Both the position numbers and the translations under genes were made by a program. From the IMG/VR virus record IMGVR_UViG_3300031963_000033, positions 50,530 through 114,529 of that record: a stretch of 64,000 nucleotides of DNA. One strand, given 5' to 3'. The DNA comes from a virus. Position 1 is the first letter of the stretch. Each line of letters opens with the position of its first letter. This document shows, in pieces, positions 26,461 through 33,734 of this stretch. The notes beneath the pieces were generated by a model. It did no database searches. It was not told the origin of the DNA and saw only the letters and a program-made list of their open reading frames with translations.

Positions 26461-28009
26461 TATAGGAATGTTTGGTTCTCATAATGCAACAATAGCTATA
26501 TCAAAAGATGACAAACTTTTAGAAGTAGTGGAAGTAGAAAGATTTACTTCAATAAAAAATTGCGCATTATGGTTTTACTATAACATAAGAGAGCCATATA
26601 ATATAGCAGTGATTCACGAAATAAAAAACTACTTTAATCAAAAATATGGAGTAACGGAATATGAAAGCGTAATATATAATTCCGTGCACCAAGAATACTA
26701 TAAAATATTTCCCGCTAAAAAATACACATGGTTACCACACCACACAGCTCACGCATACTCTGGATTATACCAATCCCCATATAGTAATGCGTTAATAGTA
26801 TCAGCTGATGGTGGTTCAGATGAAGGATTTTTCAATGTGTTTATAGGTGATAAGCGCGCGGGTATTACAAAAATATATTCTGGTAAAAGAGATTTAGCTG
26901 TTCCATATGGATTGGTTGCACATTATATTGAAGATATACGAAAGGAAGAACCGTTTTGGGGAAACTTGGTGTACGCCGGAAAAATTATGGGGTTTGCAAA
27001 CTACGGAAACGCCACGGAAGAATTCGTCAATAAATTACATACTATATATAATAGCGGGGATGATGGGAAAATACCGGAAACGGTGACTACAATAAGGAAG
27101 GTTCTTGACATTCCAGAGGAATTTAGATTCACTGGCCAAGACGCTAAAGATTTAGCTGCTTCAAATCAATTTGTCTTTGAGCAACTTTTTGAAGAAGAGA
27201 TAACGCCATTTTTAAAGGAATACCCTTCATTACCCTTAATTTTAGTTGGTGGGTGTGGGCTTAATATATTAAATAATACCAAACTTGCTAGAACTAGAAA
27301 CGTATTTGTTCCACCTAATCCAAATGATTGTGGGTTGGCGGTTGGATTATTAGCATCTACTATCAAACCAACAGAACCAATTGATTGTACATATGCTGGG
27401 CCCGTAGTATGGGATAGACATGAATTAATAAGAATTGCACACGAACGATCGGCACAAGTACTTGACATCGCTAAATTAGCAGACTATATTATATCTGGTA
27501 AAATTGTAGGTGTGGTACGAGATAGATGTGAACATGGTCCAAGAGCACTAGGAAATAGAAGTATATTGTGTAATCCTGCTATTACTGGAATAAAAGATAT
27601 ATTGAATGCTAAAGTAAAAGGTAGAGAATATTATCGTCCCTTCGCTCCCGTGGTCCGTCTAGAAGATGTTAACAAATATTTTGAATGGAATACTGAAAGC
27701 CGTTGGATGAGTTTTTGTCCAAGAGTAAAAGATGAATATAAAAATAAACTAGAAGCAATAGTGCACGTGGATGGTACAGCGAGAGTACAAACTGTAACTA
27801 AAAAACAAAATGAATTTTTATATAATTTATTAACAGAAATGCATAATAAAACTGGAATAGGTGTATTATTAAATACTTCGTTCAATGTGGCAGGAAAACC
27901 AATTTTGAATACGTATAAAGAAGCACTCACAGTTCTAGATAGTAAAGAGATGGACGCCGTTATATTGGAAGATTATATTATACAAAAAAACAGAGGATCA
28001 CAGTTATGA
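26453..28009 (+). CDS. NodU/CmcH-type O-carbamoyltransferase (copy 2)
   Basis: 518 residues, paralogous over its whole length to the gene at 24117: GSHNATIAISKDDK, HHTAHAYSGLY, SADGGSDEG, GGCGLNILNN, PNPNDCGLAVG, RCEHGPRALGNRSIL, GREYYRPFAP and TSFNVAGKPI. I start it at the ATG at 26453, which matches the N-terminus of copy 1, not at an ATG 81 nt earlier inside the previous gene. The two copies are well diverged, suggesting different sugar hydroxyls or acceptors. It overlaps the next gene by 4 nt (ATGA). Confidence 0.88.
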   Translation: MFNIGMFGSHNATIAISKDDKLLEVVEVERFTSIKNCALWFYYNIREPYNIAVIHEIKNYFNQKYGVTEYESVIYNSVHQEYYKIFPAKKYTWLPHHTAHAYSGLYQSPYSNALIVSADGGSDEGFFNVFIGDKRAGITKIYSGKRDLAVPYGLVAHYIEDIRKEEPFWGNLVYAGKIMGFANYGNATEEFVNKLHTIYNSGDDGKIPETVTTIRKVLDIPEEFRFTGQDAKDLAASNQFVFEQLFEEEITPFLKEYPSLPLILVGGCGLNILNNTKLARTRNVFVPPNPNDCGLAVGLLASTIKPTEPIDCTYAGPVVWDRHELIRIAHERSAQVLDIAKLADYIISGKIVGVVRDRCEHGPRALGNRSILCNPAITGIKDILNAKVKGREYYRPFAPVVRLEDVNKYFEWNTESRWMSFCPRVKDEYKNKLEAIVHVDGTARVQTVTKKQNEFLYNLLTEMHNKTGIGVLLNTSFNVAGKPILNTYKEALTVLDSKEMDAVILEDYIIQKNRGSQL

Positions 28010-28536
28010 ACAACCAATCAGAATTTTTTGCTCGACATGGGTATGCATACATTAAAGACGTACTGACACACCAGCAGTGCGACGACTTTGCTCAGTTGAT
28101 GTATGACATGAAAGCTACAGATCGTTTAGTTTATGAAGGTGGTGACCAAAAGTTTTATGATAATTCGTATGGTGGAAACCATCCAGAGTTTGAGGCCGCA
28201 TTGCGATCATTAACAGACAGATTGCAAGACGAGTTGGGAGTTAAAATGACTCCCGCTAATTCGTTTGGACGCATTTATTATAATGGTGGAACTTTACACA
28301 AACACGTTGATCGTCAAGGTCTTGATTACACTATGTCTATTACGCTATTTAATAGTTTAGATAAGGAATGGCCATTGTGGTGTATTGATAAGACAAATAA
28401 TCAAGTTCCTTTGAATATTGGTCGAGGTGATGGTGGTATGATGTTAGGAACAACAATGACACATTGGCGTGATGATTTAATTTGCGAACCACACCAGCAT
28501 GTTGTTCAACTATTCATGCATTGGAGTTTTGCATGA
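28006..28536 (+). CDS. 2OG-Fe(II) oxygenase, candidate prolyl hydroxylase
   Basis: 176 residues. The double-stranded beta-helix is marked by GRIYYNGGTLHKHVDR, with H100-x-D102 as iron ligands, and a distal His in CEPHQHVVQLFMHW (H163 or H165). The size and arrangement fit small prolyl-4-hydroxylase-like or related 2OG oxygenases. I could not identify the usual Lys/Arg that anchors 2-oxoglutarate after the distal His, so the reaction is uncertain. It is embedded in the sugar block with 4-nt overlaps on both sides. In Dictyostelium a prolyl hydroxylase prepares the acceptor for a GT60 enzyme, and the window is rich in Pro-repeat proteins. Sugar or amino-acid hydroxylation is the alternative. 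Confidence 0.7.
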   Translation: MNNQSEFFARHGYAYIKDVLTHQQCDDFAQLMYDMKATDRLVYEGGDQKFYDNSYGGNHPEFEAALRSLTDRLQDELGVKMTPANSFGRIYYNGGTLHKHVDRQGLDYTMSITLFNSLDKEWPLWCIDKTNNQVPLNIGRGDGGMMLGTTMTHWRDDLICEPHQHVVQLFMHWSFA

Positions 28537-29153
28537 ACGAAAAACTTAAACACGAATTTGAGATTATAATACACGCTGTACATGCTATGAATCCAACGGC
28601 AAATGGGTGGGGATGCATAGAAACTCGAAGTGGTGGTGGTAGTACATTAGAATCTACAAAACCTTTAAGAAATGCATTGCCAAAATTATTTGATACATTT
28701 AATATCAAATCAATTCTAGACATACCGTGTGGTGACTTTCATTGGATGAAAGAAGTCAATTTGACGGGAATCGAATACGTCGGAGCGGACATTGCCGAAG
28801 TATTCGTCAATGACAACAGACTAAATTATCCACAGCATGAATTTCTACATTTAGATATTACAGAAGATCCTTTACCTAAAAAGGATTTAGTTATAGTGCG
28901 AGATTGTTTTATACATCTTTCTTATGAGAATATAAAAAAGTCCCTAGAGAACATAAAAAATAGTGGAAGTACATACTTGCTAACCAGTAGTAGAAGGAAT
29001 CTTATAGAAAATAAAGATATTTTAGACTCTGATTTTAGACAAATTAATATGGAAATAAATCCATTTTATTTAAACCCTATATATTGTATTGATGAAGATA
29101 CGTCTGAACCATATCGATCTATGATATTAATCAAAATAGATGATTTAAAATAA
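28533..29153 (+). CDS. Class I SAM-dependent methyltransferase
   Basis: 206 residues. ILDIPCGDFHWM is the SAM glycine loop, YVGADIAE ends strand 2, LDITEDPLP precedes motif IV, and VIVRDCFIHLSYENI matches the motif IV-post region of Methyltransf_25-like enzymes. It starts at the ATG overlapping the oxygenase stop (ATGA) rather than at an upstream ATG inside that gene. It is the last gene of the second sugar block and probably methylates a glycan. A protein or small-molecule substrate cannot be excluded. Confidence 0.75.
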   Translation: MNEKLKHEFEIIIHAVHAMNPTANGWGCIETRSGGGSTLESTKPLRNALPKLFDTFNIKSILDIPCGDFHWMKEVNLTGIEYVGADIAEVFVNDNRLNYPQHEFLHLDITEDPLPKKDLVIVRDCFIHLSYENIKKSLENIKNSGSTYLLTSSRRNLIENKDILDSDFRQINMEINPFYLNPIYCIDEDTSEPYRSMILIKIDDLK

Positions 29154-29174
29154 ACTTAAAATAAAGAGGTTACT

Positions 29175-30245
29175 ATGAAAATGATAGCATATCCCGCATC
29201 CGACAGACCGTTTAGACTACAGCCTGCTGGATCTAAACGTCCTTGGATGGACGATGCAGTAAATAAAAACCCGTACAGATGTTTACCATTATCTATGGCT
29301 AATTCATTTGGGTGGGAAATATTGTCAGAGGCACACTTCACAGCAGAGTGGGATGGAAATAATGCGCCTTCTGGTGTAAAAATAAAACACCACGATGGTT
29401 ATGGAACTCCATCGTCTCACTTTGGAGAAGGTACCTTAACTTGGCATGCTGGATGGTTATTCCAAATGGAATATCCATACGGACTATACGTTACTGGTGC
29501 ACCGAACACACCTGTGCCAAACGTTATACCATTGTCTGGGGTAGTAGAAGCGCACTGGTTAAGATATTCCTTTACTCTAAATTGGAGATTTACACAACCT
29601 GGATCTTTTGAAGTAAAAATAGGAGATCCTATTGCGCTTATTTTCCCTATCGACTTGACGGTGTTTGATAATACGGAAGCAGAAATTCGTTCGCTCCACG
29701 ATCCAGAATTCAAAGAATTTCACGATGATTACTGGAATTGGAATGTTTCGAGATTAAAATATATGTCCGAACAACGAGCGGGTCACCATTCAGCAGATGT
29801 ATGGCAGAAACACTACTTTAGAGGAGTATATCCGGCTGAAGTAAAGGATGGATCGCTTATGGGTGATCCAACTGCTTCAAGTAAAAAGTGTCCATTTCAT
29901 ACTAACGCGGAAGGTAAACAACAGTCCACGCATAGAACCAAACCAAATGTACGGGAATTTGTTGATAAACGAATTGGTAAGTTTGAAACGCCGCCTATAT
30001 ACTGGGAACTGACAAAAAAGATTCAAGATCAACGTAATCTAGAATCTTCTCAAAACGCACAATCGACCAACCAGCAAGTTGCTGTAAATTCCAAAGAAAT
30101 AGAAATGGAAAATAAAGTGAAGGAGTTAGAGTTGAAGTTGCGTATCGCTGAGACGCAATTAAAATTACAAAGTACTCAACTTCCAAAAGCTAATAAGAGT
30201 AAGACAGCAACAAAGAAAAAGAAGATTTCAGTTGAGGTAAAATAA
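29175..30245 (+). CDS. DUF6065-like protein
   Basis: 356 residues. The ~230-residue N-terminal part looks like DUF6065: RPFRLQPAGSKRPWM, CLPLSMANSFGWEI, SSHFGEGTLTWHAG and PLSGVVEAHWLRYSFTLNWR, then IALIFPID. Function unknown. The C-terminal ~60 residues form a charged coiled-coil (heptads in MENKVKELELKLRIAETQLK) with a Lys-rich tail. AAAGAGG lies upstream of the ATG. It follows the sugar block by 21 nt and may belong with it, since the first residues resemble secondary-metabolite-associated proteins, but no role can be assigned. Confidence 0.65.
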   Translation: MKMIAYPASDRPFRLQPAGSKRPWMDDAVNKNPYRCLPLSMANSFGWEILSEAHFTAEWDGNNAPSGVKIKHHDGYGTPSSHFGEGTLTWHAGWLFQMEYPYGLYVTGAPNTPVPNVIPLSGVVEAHWLRYSFTLNWRFTQPGSFEVKIGDPIALIFPIDLTVFDNTEAEIRSLHDPEFKEFHDDYWNWNVSRLKYMSEQRAGHHSADVWQKHYFRGVYPAEVKDGSLMGDPTASSKKCPFHTNAEGKQQSTHRTKPNVREFVDKRIGKFETPPIYWELTKKIQDQRNLESSQNAQSTNQQVAVNSKEIEMENKVKELELKLRIAETQLKLQSTQLPKANKSKTATKKKKISVEVK

Positions 30246-30476
30246 ATGAAAGAAGTAACGATGGACGTTCCTATCGCATTAGCGCAATTGATATTAAATA
30301 ATAACGAAGCGTTAAAAAAATATCAATCACAATTAATGCAACAGATTAAACTTGCTAATGAACAAATGATGCAAATATTAAAATTAGATCCAGAGGAGGG
30401 TTGGCAATTGGACATGGAACGAATGGTATATGTTCGTGCAACAACTCCAGAAGAAATACTAGAGGTTGAGGCTTAA
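30246..30476 (+). CDS. Hypothetical protein, 76 aa
   Basis: Small, mostly helical, Gln- and Met-rich, no recognised domain. It starts directly after the DUF6065 stop and overlaps the next gene start (stop TAA at 30474-30476, next ATG at 30476). An AGAGGUUGAGG-like site at its 3' end serves the helicase gene. Confidence 0.6.
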   Translation: MKEVTMDVPIALAQLILNNNEALKKYQSQLMQQIKLANEQMMQILKLDPEEGWQLDMERMVYVRATTPEEILEVEA

Positions 30477-32359
30477 TGCATCCTTCGTTGGATGAAGTGG
30501 TCTTTACGTGGGGAAAATACTCGGGGCATACGTTGGGTAGCGTTCGGCGTACTGCCCCGCAGTATTTACAATGGATAACCACAACTAAAACATTACCAGC
30601 AAAATGGATTGAAGCAGCACAACGAGCTTTGTTAGGTGATGATGTATCGGACTTACAACTACCCCGTGTCAAGCAATCCGATAAACCCAAAGAAGAACGA
30701 GAACAACAGACAGGTCCAATTGAAGTCCATTTGAAGGACACCAAGACGGCCTATATTGTCATGCCGTACAACAAACTCCTATTGGAACAATTCAAGTATG
30801 AGATTGACGGACGGAAATGGAATGGTGATGAAAAGCATTGGGAGTTTCCCGCAGTACATCTTCCAAAAGTCAAGAAGTTGTTTCCAAATTCCGTTTTATC
30901 ATCGTCGGCTGAAAAATTATTAGGTAAGTTACAAGAACGTCGGGAAGATTTAGATGAAATTCGTCAAAAGGAAGATACGGATTTTGAAATTAAGGGATTG
31001 AAACTCAACCTCTATCCATACCAAAAAGTTGGTGTACAATTCGTCGATAGAGCTGGTGGTCGGTGTCTCATTGCGGATGCGCCGGGATTGGGTAAGACGG
31101 TGCAAGCTATTGCGTACGCACAACTTCATAATCTCAAAACGTTAATTGTTTGTCCTTTGTCCGTAGTCGTGAATTGGCAACGTGAAATTAAAAAGTTCAC
31201 GGGCAAAGAGAGTACTGTTTGGGATAGTAAGGTGTACGATGGAAACCTTAAACACCAGTTTCATATTACCCATTACGATGCAGTTGCGAAAAATAATCAT
31301 TGGCTTCGTGACCAAGGATTTGACTTATTGGTGTGTGATGAAGCAACCTATCTAAAGAATCGTCAGACTATTCGAGCAAAGAGCATTCTTGGGTCGTGGA
31401 AAGAACGCCGTAAGTATCCCGGCATCAAAACCAAGTATACGATTTTCTTGACGGGAACGCCGGTCATGTCTCGTCCGATTGAAGCATTTAGTTTATTGAA
31501 CTTCTTGGATAAGGAACGCTTCAATAACTTCTTCCATTTCACGCAAAGATATGGTGGATGGAAAGGTCAAGCACCAATGAATCTTCAAGACCTCCACGAC
31601 CGCACAAAAGATTTGGTAATTCGACGAAAGAAAGATCAAGTACTAACGGAATTACCGGCTAAACAACGGAATGATTTATATGTGGAATTGACGAAGGACG
31701 AAAGAAAAGAATACAACGAATTATTGAAAGAATTATTTGGTAAATGGAAAATGGATGGGAAACCTTCTATTAAACACATGCCAAAACTACAAAGCTTCCT
31801 AATTGAAAAGAAGTTACCTCGGTTGGTAGAAATGATTGATGAATTTCTGGATAACGACAAACCCATCCTCATCTTCAGTAATTATATTGCTCCATTGAAG
31901 TTCTTGCTGGAACATTATGGACATCACGCAGCACTATTGACAGGTGAAATGAATAAAAATGAACGCCAAGAAACTATTGACAAATTAGTTAGCGGGCAGG
32001 CTAAGATTGGATTATTCAGCCTGTTAGCAGCCGGTATGGGTATCGACGGATTGCAACACAAGATTGATACGGTTGTATTTCTGAATATGGATTGGGTTCC
32101 CGCAAATCACGAACAGGCAGAGGACAGAACCCATCGTATTGGCCAAAAGGCACAAGTACAGGTCTATTATATGGTCTGTGATGGTACGATGGACGAGTAT
32201 ATGCGTGATATTCTAAAAGAAAAACAATCGGTAGCCGATATGATTGTAGATGGTGCATTGGTTACGCCGGATAAACAAAAGTCTTATTTTAAGGAGTTTG
32301 TCAGAAGATTAAATAGCGCATATAATGAACGCTTTGACATAGAAAACGATTCTGACTGA
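30476..32359 (+). CDS. SNF2-family helicase, SMARCAL1-like
   Basis: 627 residues. N-terminal VFTWGKYSGHTLGSVRR and YLQWI resemble the exodeoxyribonuclease X C-terminal-like module (about residues 8-38). A HARP-like region (YIVMPYNKLL, GRKWNGDEKHWEFP, about 92-123) follows. The SNF2 ATPase has ADAPGLGKT (Walker A, about 201), DEAT in place of DEAH, FLTGTP, and helicase C motifs LLAAGMGIDGLQ and EDRTHRIGQ. SMARCAL1-type proteins anneal strands and remodel forks; here it may take the place of T4 UvsW. The gene uses more GC-rich codons than the sugar block. Confidence 0.88.
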   Translation: MHPSLDEVVFTWGKYSGHTLGSVRRTAPQYLQWITTTKTLPAKWIEAAQRALLGDDVSDLQLPRVKQSDKPKEEREQQTGPIEVHLKDTKTAYIVMPYNKLLLEQFKYEIDGRKWNGDEKHWEFPAVHLPKVKKLFPNSVLSSSAEKLLGKLQERREDLDEIRQKEDTDFEIKGLKLNLYPYQKVGVQFVDRAGGRCLIADAPGLGKTVQAIAYAQLHNLKTLIVCPLSVVVNWQREIKKFTGKESTVWDSKVYDGNLKHQFHITHYDAVAKNNHWLRDQGFDLLVCDEATYLKNRQTIRAKSILGSWKERRKYPGIKTKYTIFLTGTPVMSRPIEAFSLLNFLDKERFNNFFHFTQRYGGWKGQAPMNLQDLHDRTKDLVIRRKKDQVLTELPAKQRNDLYVELTKDERKEYNELLKELFGKWKMDGKPSIKHMPKLQSFLIEKKLPRLVEMIDEFLDNDKPILIFSNYIAPLKFLLEHYGHHAALLTGEMNKNERQETIDKLVSGQAKIGLFSLLAAGMGIDGLQHKIDTVVFLNMDWVPANHEQAEDRTHRIGQKAQVQVYYMVCDGTMDEYMRDILKEKQSVADMIVDGALVTPDKQKSYFKEFVRRLNSAYNERFDIENDSD

Positions 32360-32375
32360 TATTTATTAATATCAG
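32356..32375 (+). terminator. Perfect 8-bp inverted repeat after helicase gene
   Basis: CTGATATT, loop TATT, AATATCAG overlaps the helicase stop codon. There is no strong T run directly after it. It could be a weak terminator, an operator or an RNA-processing hairpin at the border of the tail block. Confidence 0.45.
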
Positions 32376-32408
32376 CAGTAAATATTTTATATTAATAAGG
32401 AGTTACAT

Positions 32409-33188
32409 ATGGAGCAAAAAACAGTTACAGAAAATCTATTTCCAACTGAAGTAATTGATTTACCTTCAAAGGGAGTCTTTTATGCAGAAGGAAGTCCGTT
32501 ACGTTCTGGACAAATCGAAATTAAGTATATGACCGCAAAGGAAGAAGATATCCTTACGTCAACTAACTTAATTCAGAAAGGTGTTGTGTTGGATAAGTTG
32601 ATGGATAGTTTAATCGTCACAAAGGGTGTAAAATCATCGGATCTATTAATTGGTGATTTAAATGCAGTGATGGTTGCTACCAGAATTCTTGGATATGGTA
32701 AAGATTATTCTGTAGGAATGACTTGTCCGAAGTGTGGCAAGACTATTGAAGAAACGGTTGATTTGACTACATTAAAAACAGAAAACGAACCAGACGGAAA
32801 TAGTCCGACTGAAATTAAAATAGTTCTTCCGGTGTCTAAAGCAGAAGTAACATTAAAGTTGTTGACCCGTGGAGATGAATTGGCTATTGAGAAGGAAACG
32901 AAGGCTCTTAAGAAGGCAAATTCAGAAATAGAATCCGATACGACCGCAAGACTTCGAGCAATGATTTCGTCAGTAAACGGTGAAACAAACAAAGGAAAGA
33001 TTTGGACATTTGTGGAAAACTTGTTAGTTAAGGATACAAGATTCTTACGTGAACAGTACAGACAGCTTATTCCAGATGTTGACTTCAATGTAAATGTTGA
33101 TTGTGATTCATGTGGTTCTGACAACTTATCGGTGAGGTTGCCTATCGGCATCAACTTCTTTTGGCCTGACGCCGGAGTACAAGGCTGA
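32409..33188 (+). CDS. T4 gp26-like baseplate hub/assembly protein
   Basis: 259 residues matching the T4 baseplate family (PF12322): PTEVIDLPSKGVFY at the N-terminus, IEIKYMTAKEEDIL, a GDLNAVMVATRILGYGKDY core, and CPKCGK then CDSCGS (a probable zinc site split across the protein). It ends NFFWPDAGVQG. AAGGAG precedes the ATG. It lies directly upstream of a small ORF and the tape measure, the position of tail assembly chaperones in other phages. See 33156-33165 for a possible +1 frameshift joining it to the small ORF. Confidence 0.8.
   Translation: MEQKTVTENLFPTEVIDLPSKGVFYAEGSPLRSGQIEIKYMTAKEEDILTSTNLIQKGVVLDKLMDSLIVTKGVKSSDLLIGDLNAVMVATRILGYGKDYSVGMTCPKCGKTIEETVDLTTLKTENEPDGNSPTEIKIVLPVSKAEVTLKLLTRGDELAIEKETKALKKANSEIESDTTARLRAMISSVNGETNKGKIWTFVENLLVKDTRFLREQYRQLIPDVDFNVNVDCDSCGSDNLSVRLPIGINFFWPDAGVQG
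33156..33165 (+). other. Possible +1 frameshift site
   Basis: The gp26-like frame reads TTC TTT TGG. The T run (33159-33162) would let a Phe tRNA slip from TTT to TTT in +1, giving NFFGLTPEYKAEIHKSML and joining the small ORF at 33202-33351. The +1 frame has been open since 33136. Confidence 0.35.
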
Positions 33189-33201
33189 AATCCATAAGTC
33201 G

Positions 33202-33351
33202 ATGCTGATAACAGCACACTATTCAAAAGGGGCGCTTAGCGTCATAGAGTTATATCAAATGCCTGTTTATCTTCGAAATTTCTATATACGTGAGTTTGGT
33301 AAGTTGAAACAAGAAGAAGCAGACAGAATAGAAAAGGCATCTAAACGGTAA
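33202..33351 (+). CDS. Small tail-assembly ORF, possible frameshift extension of gp26-like protein
   Basis: 49 codons from the ATG at 33202: HYSKGALSVIELYQMP then VYLRNFYIREFGKL and a charged helix. The MPxxLRxFY pattern is common in small T4-type proteins encoded beside gp26 and the tape measure. There is no clear ribosome site, and the reading frame is open upstream into the gp26-like gene, so it may be expressed by frameshift, as with lambda G/GT. Confidence 0.55.
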   Translation: MLITAHYSKGALSVIELYQMPVYLRNFYIREFGKLKQEEADRIEKASKR

Positions 33352-33356
33352 TCCAT

Positions 33357-33731
33357 ATGATATTACTCAAAGAACTTTTAAGTGATTATGATAGAGGGTA
33401 TAAAGGATGGGCACGAGCGGGTTCTCCAATGATAACGGTAGTGGACAACTTCCGAGTATTCGCTGGATCGGCAACTCGTTCTGCCACTCCTTTGTATACT
33501 ATTAAAGGTAATAAATTATTTAAAGGTTTAGCAACAGCTGGAGCACCATTAGCTACATTGGTCGGGGATTTAATGTTTCCGGGGTGGCATGTTAATGGCG
33601 CACCAATGGCTCGATTAAAAAGAGATATTTCTATAAAAGGTGCAGCAACTATGGGACCAGCAATAGCAACTGCACCAAGTGGAAATGTTGCTACGTTGTT
33701 TGCGGCAACATATCACGCACTTCGAGGATAA
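33357..33731 (+). CDS. Hypothetical protein with five ~21-residue repeats
   Basis: 124 residues containing about five repeats of the form G-(W/x)-x-x-x-G-(A/S)-P-(M/L)-x-T-x-x-x-(D/N)-x-x-x-x-F-x-G, for example AGSPMITVVDNFRVFAG and AGAPLATLVGDLMFPG. It suggests a small beta-solenoid or a stacked module. It lies between the baseplate assembly genes and the tape measure, so a structural or tail-tip role is likely. No family is recognised. Confidence 0.65.
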   Translation: MILLKELLSDYDRGYKGWARAGSPMITVVDNFRVFAGSATRSATPLYTIKGNKLFKGLATAGAPLATLVGDLMFPGWHVNGAPMARLKRDISIKGAATMGPAIATAPSGNVATLFAATYHALRG

Positions 33732-33734
33732 TGA

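Noticed and set aside
3264-29153. Origin from a giant eukaryotic virus, suggested by GT60, O-fucosyltransferase and GME families
   Set aside because: Bacterial ribosome sites, sigma70-like promoters and T4-type baseplate and replication genes in the same window show a tailed phage.
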